This document shows, piece by piece, positions 17,494 to 26,472 of a DNA stretch of 64,000 nt (its first letter is position 1; every line of letters begins with the position of its first letter). Below the pieces are notes generated by a model. The model searched no databases, was not told where the DNA came from, and saw only the letters and a program-made list of their open reading frames with translations. The position numbers and the translations under genes are program-made. Origin of the DNA: Candidatus Mediterraneibacter vanvlietii (lineage in GTDB: Bacteria; Bacillota; Clostridia; Lachnospirales; Lachnospiraceae); the NCBI GenBank assembly GCA_019113645.1, contig DXGZ01000127.1:17585-81584 (forward strand). The letters are read 5' to 3'.

Positions 17494-18699
17494 TTATATT
17501 TCCAGTTCATCCGCATTCGGGATATAAACCTGTGTATACAGAATCACCAGATCGCCCTCCCTCAGAATCATATTTCCATTTGGAATCATGACCCGTTCTT
17601 TTCGTTTCACCAGAACGATCACAGTATGTCTTGAGATATCCAGTTCCCGGATCCGGTGGCCGATCCATGGATGGTTCTTCTGCAGGGTGATTTCTTTGAG
17701 GCGGATGTGCTCTTTGTCCTGGAAGGACTCCGCGGCAAGGACCAGAACATCTCCGGCGTGCAGAACCAGATTTCCGCGGGGAACAAGGATCTTGTGATTG
17801 CGCTGAATGACAGCGACAATGACACGCTCAGGCAGGTGGAGCTGGGAGATCTTTTTGTCAGTCCAGGTATCGCGTTCTGTGAGCTGAATTTTAATAAAAT
17901 GTACATCTTCTTCCTGTCCGTACTCGCTCATCCGCTTGATCCGGGAATACTGATCTACGAACCCCGCGGAAATAATACCGGTCGGGATGGCGACCATGCC
18001 CACGCCGAGGAATGTGATAAAGATGCCGAACAGCTTGCCCAGCGGCGTGATGGGATAGATGTCTCCGTATCCGACGGTCAGCAGAGTGGAAGCGGCCCAC
18101 CAGATCCCTGAAAATGCATTTTCAAATATGTCAGGCTGCGCATCGTGCTCCAGGCTGTACATGCACAGGCTTGCCGCCAGCATAAGGATCAGAATGATGA
18201 ACACCGAAGATAAGAGCTGCTGTTTCTTGCCGCGGATTACATCGGTAATCAGTTTGAACGAATCATAATAAGCGTTGATCCGGAACAGGCGGAATACCCG
18301 CATGATCCGGAGCATCCGGAAAGCGACTGCGCCCGAAGGAAAGAAGATGGGCAGGTAGTAGGGCAGGAAGGACAGCAGGTCCATAATTCCGGTAAAAGAA
18401 CAGATATATTTCAGCGCTGCGCGGGGCGGGTTCATCTCAGGATACATATGTCTGGAAGTCCACAGCCTCAGCAGATAGTCAACAAGGAAGGAGGCTACCG
18501 TGATCTGTTCGATCAGAATCAGGGTATCCCCGTATCGTTCCCGGTAAGATTCGTAGGTAAAAAGAATGCTGACTGTAAGGTTGAGAATGATACAGAACAT
18601 GTATATGGCGTCGTAGATGCGTCCGGCGCGGTCGAAACCGGTTCTTACTTCTATGATCTCGTAAACGCGATAACGGAACTGCTCTCTTCTTCTGTTCAT
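17494..18699 (-). CDS. Voltage-gated-type potassium channel with two C-terminal RCK_C (TrkA_C) domains
   Basis: A 401-residue membrane channel subunit. The N-terminal half has six helices, including an S4-like segment FRMLRIMRVFRLFR with Arg at about every third position, and a pore loop with the K+ filter TVGYGD at residues 208-213. The C-terminal 130 residues carry two TrkA_C-like units, each with a (V/I)P.GN..L..GD block (VPRGNLVLHAGDVL and IPNGNMILREGDLV), which usually bind a regulatory ligand such as a cyclic dinucleotide. There is no Rossmann RCK_N domain between pore and tail. It probably conducts K+ and sets membrane potential; voltage dependence is inferred only from S4. Confidence 0.88.
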   Translation of the reverse strand: MNRRREQFRYRVYEIIEVRTGFDRAGRIYDAIYMFCIILNLTVSILFTYESYRERYGDTLILIEQITVASFLVDYLLRLWTSRHMYPEMNPPRAALKYICSFTGIMDLLSFLPYYLPIFFPSGAVAFRMLRIMRVFRLFRINAYYDSFKLITDVIRGKKQQLLSSVFIILILMLAASLCMYSLEHDAQPDIFENAFSGIWWAASTLLTVGYGDIYPITPLGKLFGIFITFLGVGMVAIPTGIISAGFVDQYSRIKRMSEYGQEEDVHFIKIQLTERDTWTDKKISQLHLPERVIVAVIQRNHKILVPRGNLVLHAGDVLVLAAESFQDKEHIRLKEITLQKNHPWIGHRIRELDISRHTVIVLVKRKERVMIPNGNMILREGDLVILYTQVYIPNADELEI

Positions 18700-18733
18700 T
18701 GCAATGCTTCCCCCTGCAGGTATTTTCCGTAAT

Positions 18734-18761
18734 GTAACAGCTCAGCTCATGGAACTGTTAC
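18734..18761. promoter_or_regulatory. Inverted repeat between divergent channel and asnB-like genes
   Basis: GTAACAG (18734-18740) and CTGTTAC (18755-18761), perfect 7-bp arms 14 bp apart, lying just upstream of the asnB-like promoter and of the channel start. Possible regulator site; no regulator gene is adjacent. Confidence 0.35.
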
Positions 18762-18772
18762 CATCATTGTAC

Positions 18773-18801
18773 TATACATTCCCGAATTTATCTATTATAA
18801 T
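18773..18801 (+). promoter_or_regulatory. Probable promoter of the asparagine synthetase-like gene
   Basis: TATACA (18773-18778), 17-bp spacer, perfect TATAAT (18796-18801). Confidence 0.5.
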
Positions 18802-18885
18802 AAAGCAGAGAAAAAGATCACGGCTGCGGTCCGCGTGATATGCGTCAGGAACTGCGGCTGACCACAGAAACGGAGAGAAATACGT

Positions 18886-20424
18886 ATGATAACAGTAAAA
18901 GAATACAGAGGACACATCCGAAACTGGGAAGAGCTTTGTGAGAGACTGGAGCTCCCCCTTGATTTATCCAGAGAAGAGAGAGAGGAGCGGATTCTGGTCC
19001 GTGCTTATGAGACGTGGGGGCACGAGATGGCGGACCACATGCACGGTATGTTCGCGTTTGCGCTGTGGGACGACGAGGAGAAAGAGCTGTTCTGCCTGCG
19101 CGATCAGTTCGGGACAAAGCCTTTCTATTACTATGAGACAGAGGACGGCGATCTGCTGTACGGCACCACGATCCGGCAGATTATGGAGCAGCCGGGATTT
19201 AAAAAGGAGCTGAACGAGGAGATGCTTCAGCTGTACCTGAGCCTGACCTATGTGCCGGGTGAAGATACATTTTTCAGAGGCGTAAAGAAACTGATGCCGG
19301 GCCGCTATCTGACATGGAAAGACGGACGGCTTAAGATTACACGTTACTGGACGCCGACGTTCCACCCGGATGAGACAAAATCACTGGAAGAGTGGGCGGA
19401 TGAGATTCACAATACATTAAAGGAAATCATGCCGGAGGTTAAGACGCCGGATGAGACTGCCGAGTCTTTCCTGTCAGGCGGTGTGGATTCCTCCTATGTG
19501 CTGGCAATGTCAGATGCGGAAGTGTCAGATTCCTGCGGTTACGAGGAAGAGCGTTTTGACGAGTCGGTTCTGGCGAAACAGACGGCAGATCTGCTGGGCA
19601 GAAAGAACAGCAGATGTCTGACTACACCGGAACAGTATTTCGAGATCGTGCCATATGTGATGTACAATATGGAACTGCCGCTGGGCGACGCGTCTGCAAT
19701 TGTGTTTGCCATCGCGTGCCGTGAGACAGCCAAACACACGAAACTGTGCTACTCCGGCGAAGGAGCGGATGAGTTCTTTGGCGGATACAACATGTACCGC
19801 AATGCAGAGCGCTACGGGGAAAATCTGAAGAACTTCTATGTGGGCAATACCAATATCATGAAGGAAGATGAAAAGCAGCGCATCCTGAAGAAATATGATC
19901 CTGATGTACTGCCGATCGAAGTCGCGCGCGGGATTTATGAGGAGACAGAAGGTCTTGATCCTCTTTCCATTATGTCTGATGTGGATATCCAGATCTGGCT
20001 GGAAGGCGATATCTATCTGAATGTGGATAAAATGAGCCTGGCAGCGGGGCTCGAGATACGGATGCCGCTGACAGACCGAAGAATCTTTGATATCGCGTCA
20101 AGGCTTCCGTCCAGATATAAGGTGAATGAGGAACAGAATAAGGTGGCGTTCCGGACGGCGGCGGCGAAGGTCCTTCCGGAAGAGATTGCTTTCCGTAAGA
20201 AGCTGGGCTTCATCGTGCCGATTCGCATCTGGATGGCGGACGAACGTTACAACGGCGATGTGCGCAGGCTTTTTGCGAGTGATATCGCGGAGAAATTCTT
20301 CAAGACAGATGAGATCCAGGCGATCTTTGACGATTATGTGGGAGGCAATTCGGATAACTGGAGAAAAGTGTGGACAATCTATACCTTCCTTGTATGGTAT
20401 GAAGAATATTTTGTAAAAAGATAG
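18886..20424 (+). CDS. Asparagine synthetase-like protein lacking the glutaminase catalytic Cys
   Basis: A 512-residue relative of class II asparagine synthetase (AsnB). The ATP-pyrophosphatase domain is intact: SGGVDSS near residue 197, then SGEGADEFFGGY and the aspartate-adenylating core (DKMSLAAGLEIRMPL). The glutaminase domain, however, starts late: the first ~60 family residues including the N-terminal MCGI nucleophile are missing, while the later block (HGMFAFALWD, LRDQFGTKPFYY) is kept. An in-frame stop lies just upstream of the ATG and a GGAGAG site precedes it, so the short form is genuine, not misannotated. It should need free ammonia or a partner glutaminase, or act on another substrate. 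Confidence 0.85.
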   Translation: MITVKEYRGHIRNWEELCERLELPLDLSREEREERILVRAYETWGHEMADHMHGMFAFALWDDEEKELFCLRDQFGTKPFYYYETEDGDLLYGTTIRQIMEQPGFKKELNEEMLQLYLSLTYVPGEDTFFRGVKKLMPGRYLTWKDGRLKITRYWTPTFHPDETKSLEEWADEIHNTLKEIMPEVKTPDETAESFLSGGVDSSYVLAMSDAEVSDSCGYEEERFDESVLAKQTADLLGRKNSRCLTTPEQYFEIVPYVMYNMELPLGDASAIVFAIACRETAKHTKLCYSGEGADEFFGGYNMYRNAERYGENLKNFYVGNTNIMKEDEKQRILKKYDPDVLPIEVARGIYEETEGLDPLSIMSDVDIQIWLEGDIYLNVDKMSLAAGLEIRMPLTDRRIFDIASRLPSRYKVNEEQNKVAFRTAAAKVLPEEIAFRKKLGFIVPIRIWMADERYNGDVRRLFASDIAEKFFKTDEIQAIFDDYVGGNSDNWRKVWTIYTFLVWYEEYFVKR

Positions 20425-20444
20425 GCGGAACAGTTGAACAGAAG

Positions 20445-20505
20445 AAAAGGGCGCTTTCCCTCTCCCCGGCAGTCAGTGCCGCGGGATGGAAAGGCGCCCT
20501 TTTTA
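20445..20505. terminator. Bidirectional terminator between asnB-like gene and purC
   Basis: Hairpin with arms AAAAGGGCGC..TTCC and GGAA..GGCGCCCTTTTT plus an inner CGGC/GCCG match; A run on one side and T run on the other let it serve both convergent genes. Confidence 0.82.
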
Positions 20506-20541
20506 TATGTCGCAAGTCCGGTGCTGTGTGTCCGGTGAAAA

Positions 20542-21405
20542 TTACTGAAGTTTTTCGCCTGTCAGCATTTCATATCCCTGAAGGTATTTGTCGATTGTCT
20601 TCTGTACGATGTCTTCCGGAAGTGTCCAGTCATTGTCCGGGTTGGCTTTCAGCCAGTCGCGGGCAAACTGTTTGTCAAATGACGGCTGTCCGTGTCCCGG
20701 CTCGTATCCGTCTGCCGGCCAGAAACGGGAGCTGTCCGGTGTGAGCATCTCGTCTCCGAGAACGATGTTGCCGTTCTCATCCAGACCGAACTCGAATTTT
20801 GTATCTGCAATGATGATACCGCGTGTCAGCGCGTAGTCAGCGCATTTTTTATAGAGAGCGATGGTGTAGTCGCGGAGTTTGGAGGCATATTCCTCGCCTT
20901 TGCCCGGGAATGCTTTCTCCAGGTGCTCGATGCTCTGCTCATAGGAAATATTCTCATCATGATCACCGATCTCGGCTTTGGTAGAAGGTGTGTAGATCGG
21001 CTCAGGCAGTTTGTCGGACTCTTTCAGCCCTTCCGGCAGTGTGATGCCGCATACTGTGCCGTCTTTCTGGTAGCTTGCCCAGCCGCTTCCTGTGATGTAG
21101 CCGCGTACGATACATTCGATCGGGAGCATCTCAAGTTTCTTGCACATCATACTGTTGCCGTCGAACTGCGGCTGACGGAAGAACTCAGGCATATCATTTA
21201 CATCTGTTGATATCATATGGTTCGGCAGAATATCCTCAGTCATGTTAAACCAGAATTTGGACATCTGAGTAAGGACAGCGCCTTTCTTTGTGATCTTGTT
21301 TTTCAGAATAACGTCGAAACAGCTGATGCGGTCGGTTGCCACAAGGATCAGGCTGTCGCCATTGTCATAAATCTCACGGACTTTTCCTTCTTTGATTGGT
21401 TTCAT
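20542..21405 (-). CDS. purC: SAICAR synthetase (purine biosynthesis)
   Basis: A 287-residue PurC joining aspartate to carboxyaminoimidazole ribotide with ATP. Family blocks: EGKVREIY at the N-terminus (ATP-binding loop), LPIECIVRGYITGSGW in the middle, and LTPDSSRFWP near residue 226, the substrate-binding signature of the family. This is the longer, yeast-like form (about 290 residues) common in Lachnospiraceae. Two ATG codons are 6 nt apart; the inner at 21405 has better spacing from GATGAGG. It stands alone, divergent from the moeA locus, away from other pur genes. Confidence 0.95.
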   Translation of the reverse strand: MKPIKEGKVREIYDNGDSLILVATDRISCFDVILKNKITKKGAVLTQMSKFWFNMTEDILPNHMISTDVNDMPEFFRQPQFDGNSMMCKKLEMLPIECIVRGYITGSGWASYQKDGTVCGITLPEGLKESDKLPEPIYTPSTKAEIGDHDENISYEQSIEHLEKAFPGKGEEYASKLRDYTIALYKKCADYALTRGIIIADTKFEFGLDENGNIVLGDEMLTPDSSRFWPADGYEPGHGQPSFDKQFARDWLKANPDNDWTLPEDIVQKTIDKYLQGYEMLTGEKLQ

Positions 21406-21530
21406 CTTCATACCTCATCTCTTTCTAAGTATAAGTAGTTCCTATAATAGAATAGGCATAATTGAAAAAAAATACAATAGTTTTTTGGCTGTTCACTTCT
21501 ATGGATTTCTTATAGATATTTATAAATTCC

Positions 21531-21559
21531 TGCGGAGAAAATAAAGAGTGTGATATAAT
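21531..21559 (+). promoter_or_regulatory. Probable promoter of the tungsten-enzyme locus
   Basis: Perfect TATAAT (21554-21559) with no convincing -35 (TGCGGA 17 bp upstream), 56 bp before the moeA start. The poor -35 suggests weak or activator-dependent expression. No molybdenum-cofactor riboswitch fold was recognised in the short leader. Confidence 0.4.
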
Positions 21560-21615
21560 AACGGAAACGGTTTGAGAACCTGAAGTGACAGGCGTTGAGT
21601 CGGGAGGATGTTTTT

Positions 21616-22866
21616 ATGGAGCTGCTGCATACGGATACGCTGGAGGAAGCGAGGAGAAAACTGGAAGAACAAAGTCAGGGGCTGGCACCCGGCGTTGTGG
21701 AGATCGGGCGTGCGGAAGCGCTGGGATGTATCTGCGCGGAGGATGTTGTGTCGGAGGAAAATGTACCGCCGTTTCCGCGTTCTACGATGGATGGATACGC
21801 CATCAAAGCAGCGGACAGCTATGGAACCGGTGAGTCGTCCCCGGGCTATTACCGGGTGATCGGACACGTGCATATTGAAGAAGAAGCGAAGATGACCGTG
21901 GAAGCCGGTGAAGCTGTGCGTGTTCAGACCGGCTCCATGATTCCCCGGGGCACGGACGCTGTGCTTATGAAGGAATACGCGGAAGAATATGTTCCGGGTA
22001 AGCTGGCAGGATACCGGGCGGTGAGCGAGGGAGAAAATATCATCCGCGCCGGGGAGGATATCCGGGCGGGCGGCTGTGTCATTTACCGGGGAAAGAAGAT
22101 CGGACCTGCGGATATCGGTGTGATGGCAGCGCTTGGAATTCAGAAGATCCGCGTCTGCCGGGCGCCGATTGTGACTGTGATCTCTACAGGGGATGAACTG
22201 GCAGGAGCAGAGGAGAAGCTGATGGCGGGGAAGATCCGGGATATCAATACGGAGGTGCTGGCGGCGGAAGCGGAAGCCTGCGGGATGGCAGTGCGGAAGA
22301 CATGCCGGGTTCCGGATGACAGGGAAGAGATCAGAAATGCTGTGGAAGAGGCGCTTGACAAAAGCGACGTCATCCTTCTCTCCGGCGGAAGTTCCAAGGG
22401 GGAGAAAGATTATACGAAACAGGTTTTCGAGGAGATATCGCACAATGTGTTTACCCATGGAATTGCCATCAAGCCGGGGAAACCGACTCTGCTTGCTTTT
22501 GATCCGGCAAGCGGCACGATACTGGCAGGGCTTCCGGGGCATCCCATGGCAGCGGCGCTGATTTTCCGGCTGGTGATCAGGGACTGGTATCTGAAGCGCT
22601 GCGGCGCGGCGCGCCCTCTGCCCTGCCCGGCGGTGATGGCGGAGAATGTGTCCAGCAATCACGGAAGAGTGAGCTGTCTGCCGGTGAAGCTGCGGATGGT
22701 TAAAAAAACGGAAGGAAGCGGCACAGTTACAGTAGAAGCAGTGCCGGTTCACGCAAAATCAGGGAGCATCTTCGCGCTGGCGTCCGCGGACGGATATGTG
22801 ATGATTGACAGAAACAGAGAAGGACTGAAAAAGGGAGAACAGGTACTGGTAGAACGACTGGACTGA
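21616..22866 (+). CDS. moeA: MoeA, molybdopterin molybdenum/tungsten transferase
   Basis: A 416-residue MoeA that inserts molybdate or tungstate into adenylylated pyranopterin. It shows PPFPRSTMDGYAI near residue 55, VRVQTGSMIPRGTDAVLM near residue 99, the VISTGDEL block near residue 190, the GGSSKGEKDY loop near residue 256 and GLPGHPMAA near residue 310. The conserved VSxGD/GGxSxGxxD metal-transfer region is complete. It opens a run with a second moeA, a ThiF enzyme, tungstate transporter and tungsten oxidoreductase, so tungsten is the likelier metal. The start at 21616 follows GGGAGGATG; codons further up are not family-like. Confidence 0.93.
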   Translation: MELLHTDTLEEARRKLEEQSQGLAPGVVEIGRAEALGCICAEDVVSEENVPPFPRSTMDGYAIKAADSYGTGESSPGYYRVIGHVHIEEEAKMTVEAGEAVRVQTGSMIPRGTDAVLMKEYAEEYVPGKLAGYRAVSEGENIIRAGEDIRAGGCVIYRGKKIGPADIGVMAALGIQKIRVCRAPIVTVISTGDELAGAEEKLMAGKIRDINTEVLAAEAEACGMAVRKTCRVPDDREEIRNAVEEALDKSDVILLSGGSSKGEKDYTKQVFEEISHNVFTHGIAIKPGKPTLLAFDPASGTILAGLPGHPMAAALIFRLVIRDWYLKRCGAARPLPCPAVMAENVSSNHGRVSCLPVKLRMVKKTEGSGTVTVEAVPVHAKSGSIFALASADGYVMIDRNREGLKKGEQVLVERLD

Positions 22867-22876
22867 GGTGATGGAG

Positions 22877-24814
22877 ATGAAGAGAAATCTGTATCTGAAT
22901 ATAAAGGAAAAAGAAGCGGCAAGGCAGGAGTATCTGGATGCATTTGCGGAAGTAAGGCCTTCGGCAGAGAAGATCGCTGTGTCGGAGAGCCTGGGGCGGA
23001 CGACAGCGGAGGCAGTGTATGCCGTCTGTTCCAGCCCGGCTTATAATTCCTGTGCCATGGACGGGATCGCCGTGATCAGTTCCCATACGAAGGGGGCGTC
23101 GGAGGATCATCCTCTTACGCTGGAAGCGGGGAAAGACTATGTTGAGGCGGATACAGGAGATATGCTTCCGGCGCCGTATGACGCGGTGATTATGGCGGAA
23201 GACCTGATAGAGACAGAAGCAGAAGGAAGCTACCGGATCATTGCGCCGACGCATCCTCTGGCACATGTCCGCCCGGCGGGGGAAGATATTGTGGCGGGAG
23301 AGATGGTGCTGCCATCCGGCCACAGGATCCGGGCTGTGGATCTCTCCGCGCTCCTTGCCGCCGGGGTAAGAGAGATTCCGGTGGTGAGAAAACCGATAGT
23401 CGGGATCATCCCCACCGGAGATGAGATGATGGACTGTTTCACGGCGGGAGATATCCCGGACGGCAGAATCCCGGAGACGAATTCCTGGATGTTTTTAAAC
23501 CTGGTCAGAGAGAACGGGGGCGAAGGAAAGCGCTGGCCGATTGTACCGGATGACCCGAAACGTCTGGGTGATGCGGTGAAAGAGGCGCTGGCGCTGTGCG
23601 ACATCGTAATTGTCAATGCAGGGTCAAGCGCCGGGAGGGACGACTATACGGTTCATGTGCTGCGGGAACTGGGCGAGGTGCTTGTGCATGGCGTGGCAGT
23701 GAAACCGGGAAAACCGGTGATCCTCGGAAAGGCCGGCGGCAAGCCGGTGATCGGCCTGCCCGGCTATCCGGTATCTGCCTATCTGACATTTATGGAATTC
23801 GTGGTTCCGGTAATGAAACTGTTTCTGAAAAATGCCGGAAATGTCATTGCTCAGAGCACAAATCCAGCAGGCAAAGTGATCAGGGCAAAACTGTCAAAGA
23901 CTCTGATGTCCAGCCTGAAGTACGAGGAGTATGTGCGGGTGAAGCTGGGAATGGTGGAAGGAGAGATGATTGCCTCGCCGCTTGAGCGGGGAGCAGGCGC
24001 CTCCATGTCTCTTGTGAAAGCGGACGGGTTCTGCGTTATCCCGCGCAGCAGTGAGGGGATTGCGGCTCACGAAGAGGTGGAGGTCCGCGCGCTCCGGCCT
24101 CTGGAACAGATCGAGAAGACTCTGGTTGTGATTGGAAGTCATGACATTATTCTTGATGTAATCAATGACATGATGCTGGAGCGGCAGACCGGGATGAGCC
24201 TGTCCTCTACCCATGTGGGCTCCCTGTCCGGTCTGATCGCGCTCCGGAAGCGGGAAGCTCATCTGGCGCCGTCCCACCTTCTCTGTGAGGAAGACGGAAG
24301 TTACAACACCGCAGTGGTTCGGGAAATGTTCCCGGAAGGCGAGATGGCCATTATCAAAGGAGTGCGCCGCCGTCAGGGCTTCCTTGTGAAAAAGGGAAAT
24401 CCGAAAGGAATCCGTCAGATCACGGATATCACGCCGGATGTGAGGTATATCAACCGGCAGAAGGGAGCCGGAACCAGGGTGCTTTTTGACTATCTGCTGA
24501 GGAAGAACGGAATGAAGCCGGAGGAGATAACCGGCTATGAAAATGAGGCGGCGACTCACATGAGCGTGGCAGTCGCGGTGCAGAAGAACAATGCGGATAC
24601 GGGAATGGGGATCTATTCCTGCGCGAAAGTGCTCGGTCTTGATTTTGTGGATGTGTCTTTTGAGGAATACGATTTTGTTACATGGAAAACCTGTCTGGAA
24701 CTTCCGTATATAAAGGAGTTCCTGAAGGTGATCAGAAGCAGTGAATTCCGCGCGAGACTGGAAGCGCTCGGCGGCTATACCTGCGAGGAGACAGGGGAGG
24801 TGCGCTTTGTTTGA
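22877..24814 (+). CDS. MoeA fused to a C-terminal molybdate/tungstate-binding-protein-like domain
   Basis: A 645-residue two-domain protein. Residues 1-400 are a second MoeA (SPAYNSCAMDGIAV, MLPAPYDAVIMAEDL, IIPTGDEMMD, NAGSSAGRDDY, GLPGYPVSAY). Residues about 410-640 resemble a periplasmic-binding-protein domain of the COG1910 type (LVVIGSHDIILDVINDM, SSTHVGSLSGLIALRKREAHLAPSHL, INRQKGAGTRVLFDYLL) without a signal peptide, so it acts in the cytoplasm. Such fusions occur in Moco/Wco loci and may bind oxyanion or ligand to deliver or sense metal. Several start codons are possible; 22877 has the best spacing from GAGGTGAT. It overlaps the next gene by 8 bp. Confidence 0.9.
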   Translation: MKRNLYLNIKEKEAARQEYLDAFAEVRPSAEKIAVSESLGRTTAEAVYAVCSSPAYNSCAMDGIAVISSHTKGASEDHPLTLEAGKDYVEADTGDMLPAPYDAVIMAEDLIETEAEGSYRIIAPTHPLAHVRPAGEDIVAGEMVLPSGHRIRAVDLSALLAAGVREIPVVRKPIVGIIPTGDEMMDCFTAGDIPDGRIPETNSWMFLNLVRENGGEGKRWPIVPDDPKRLGDAVKEALALCDIVIVNAGSSAGRDDYTVHVLRELGEVLVHGVAVKPGKPVILGKAGGKPVIGLPGYPVSAYLTFMEFVVPVMKLFLKNAGNVIAQSTNPAGKVIRAKLSKTLMSSLKYEEYVRVKLGMVEGEMIASPLERGAGASMSLVKADGFCVIPRSSEGIAAHEEVEVRALRPLEQIEKTLVVIGSHDIILDVINDMMLERQTGMSLSSTHVGSLSGLIALRKREAHLAPSHLLCEEDGSYNTAVVREMFPEGEMAIIKGVRRRQGFLVKKGNPKGIRQITDITPDVRYINRQKGAGTRVLFDYLLRKNGMKPEEITGYENEAATHMSVAVAVQKNNADTGMGIYSCAKVLGLDFVDVSFEEYDFVTWKTCLELPYIKEFLKVIRSSEFRARLEALGGYTCEETGEVRFV

Positions 24815-25496
24815 GAAAAATCTGGAATTTCTGACCCGGGAAGAAGCGGCGAAGATCCGGGGAACAAAAGCGGCGGTAATCGGGCTGGGAGCGCTGGGAC
24901 AGATGGCCGCTCATCTTCTGGTGAGAAGCGGTTTCGAGCATCTGGTTCTGGCGGACGGAGACCGGATGTCTGCAAGTAATTTCAACCGGCAGCTCTATGC
25001 GGATATCCTGACCCTGTACCGCCCGAAGACCGAGGTAGTCTGTGAGCGTCTGGGGGATATCAGCCCCCGGCTGAAACTGGAAGCATATCCGGTATATCTC
25101 GACCGGACAAACGGACCGGACATAGTCGGGGACGCAGATCTGATTCTGGACTGCGTGGATCAGATCAAAACAAAACTGTATCTGGAAGAACTGGCCGAGG
25201 AGAAAGGCATTCCGCTGATTCACGGCGCAGTCAACGGGTGGACGGGACAAGCTGCCGTGATCTTTCCCGGCGAGAGAGTCCTTTCTGCTGTGTACGCAAA
25301 CAGCGCGGAACAAAAAGAGTCGGCACTGATGATTACGGTAAACGTTATAGCGTCCGTGCAGGCTGCGGAAGCGGTGAAATACGCCTGCGGGAGAACGAGC
25401 CGGCTTCGGGGAAGGCTGCTGTGTGTGGATCTTCTGAATGGAGAGGCGGATGATTTTGCGGTTAAAACGGATGAACTGTCGCTTCTGAAACGGTAA
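24807..25496 (+). CDS. ThiF/MoeB/HesA-family adenylyltransferase
   Basis: A 229-residue E1-like enzyme that should adenylate the C-terminal Gly of a MoaD/ThiS-type carrier. The ATP-binding block GLGALGQMAAHLLVRSGF lies near residues 28-45, then VLADGDRMSASNFNRQ with the catalytic Arg, and DCVDQIKTK near residue 112. It lacks the rhodanese domain and obvious zinc CxxC pairs, so it is a minimal version. The start is TTG at 24807 behind GGGGAGGTG; a longer form from 24741 would run inside the previous gene. The GG-ending carrier five genes downstream (29932) is the obvious substrate. Confidence 0.85.
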   Translation: MFEKNLEFLTREEAAKIRGTKAAVIGLGALGQMAAHLLVRSGFEHLVLADGDRMSASNFNRQLYADILTLYRPKTEVVCERLGDISPRLKLEAYPVYLDRTNGPDIVGDADLILDCVDQIKTKLYLEELAEEKGIPLIHGAVNGWTGQAAVIFPGERVLSAVYANSAEQKESALMITVNVIASVQAAEAVKYACGRTSRLRGRLLCVDLLNGEADDFAVKTDELSLLKR

Positions 25497-25584
25497 AATG
25501 GCGATTCTCCGCCCTTGTCCCCCTGGCCGCCTTCTGATATAATTTTCTGAAAGACAAAAGCAGGAGAAAAGGAGAAGAGAGATT

Positions 25585-26466
25585 ATGAAAAACTGGAAAC
25601 TGATGTGCCTGATTCTGGGAGTCGGTCTGCTCTGCGGCTGCTCTTCGGGGGAGAACGCCAACGATGCCGGCGATTCGGCTGACGGGGCTTCCGGCGGGAA
25701 GGAAGATATTATTTTGGCTACAACCACAAGTACGCAGGACAGCGGGCTTCTGGATGTGATTCTGCCTGTTTTTGAAGAGGAGTCCGGATATACAGTCAGC
25801 GTGGTTTCCGTGGGGTCAGGAGAGGCAATGACCATGGGAGAGAACGGAGAGGCGGATGTCCTGCTGGTGCATTCTCCTGTAGCGGAAGAGAAATTTGTGG
25901 AGGAAGGACACGCGGATGAGGACGGAAGGATGGATGTAATGTACAACGATTTCGTCCTGATCGGTCCGAAAGATGACCCGGCGGGAATCAGCGCGGAATA
26001 CCCGGCGGACGCGGTTGCCGCGTTCCGGACGATTGCGGATACACAGACAGAGTTTATTTCCAGGAGTGACGAGTCCGGCACTCATAAGAAAGAACTGGAG
26101 ATCTGGGACGCATGCGGCATTACACCGGAAGGCAGCTGGTATGTGGAAGCGGGAACAGGTATGGGCGCTGTGCTGGAGATGGCGAATGAAGAACTGGCAT
26201 ATACCCTTTCTGACCGGGCGACCTGGCTGAATCTGGAGCTGGATGAGGATCTGACAATCGTGTGCGAGAATGATGAGAGCGGCATCCTTTACAACCAGTA
26301 TGGCGTGATTTGCGTTAATCCGGATAAGAATGAACAGATCAACCATGAGGGTGCGAAGGCGTTCCAGCAGTGGATTGTTTCCGACGAAGGACAGGAACTG
26401 ATTGGCGAATACGGGGTGGAAGAGTACGGAAAGGCTCTGTTTACGCCCAATGCTTTGCAGGAATAA
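25585..26466 (+). CDS. tupA: TupA, tungstate ABC transporter binding lipoprotein
   Basis: A 293-residue lipoprotein: basic N-terminus, hydrophobic stretch, and lipobox LLCGC with acylated Cys at residue 19, then a Ser/Gly/Asp-rich linker. The mature part starts IILATTTSTQDSGLL; the TTTS motif is the oxyanion-binding signature of TupA. The SRSDESGTHKKELEIW and YTLSDRATW blocks also match the family. TupA binds tungstate with very high affinity and discriminates against molybdate. Located directly before permease and ATPase genes and upstream of the tungsten oxidoreductase, it is the metal-capture protein of this locus. Confidence 0.93.
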   Translation: MKNWKLMCLILGVGLLCGCSSGENANDAGDSADGASGGKEDIILATTTSTQDSGLLDVILPVFEEESGYTVSVVSVGSGEAMTMGENGEADVLLVHSPVAEEKFVEEGHADEDGRMDVMYNDFVLIGPKDDPAGISAEYPADAVAAFRTIADTQTEFISRSDESGTHKKELEIWDACGITPEGSWYVEAGTGMGAVLEMANEELAYTLSDRATWLNLELDEDLTIVCENDESGILYNQYGVICVNPDKNEQINHEGAKAFQQWIVSDEGQELIGEYGVEEYGKALFTPNALQE

Positions 26467-26472
26467 CGGATT

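Noticed and set aside
21520..22752. 410-codon minus-strand frame over moeA
   Set aside because: His/Arg-rich shadow of a GC-rich gene; moeA on the plus strand is certain.
24732..26081. 449-codon minus-strand frame over the ThiF and tupA genes
   Set aside because: Crosses two well-supported genes and the gap between them; Ser/Pro-rich shadow.
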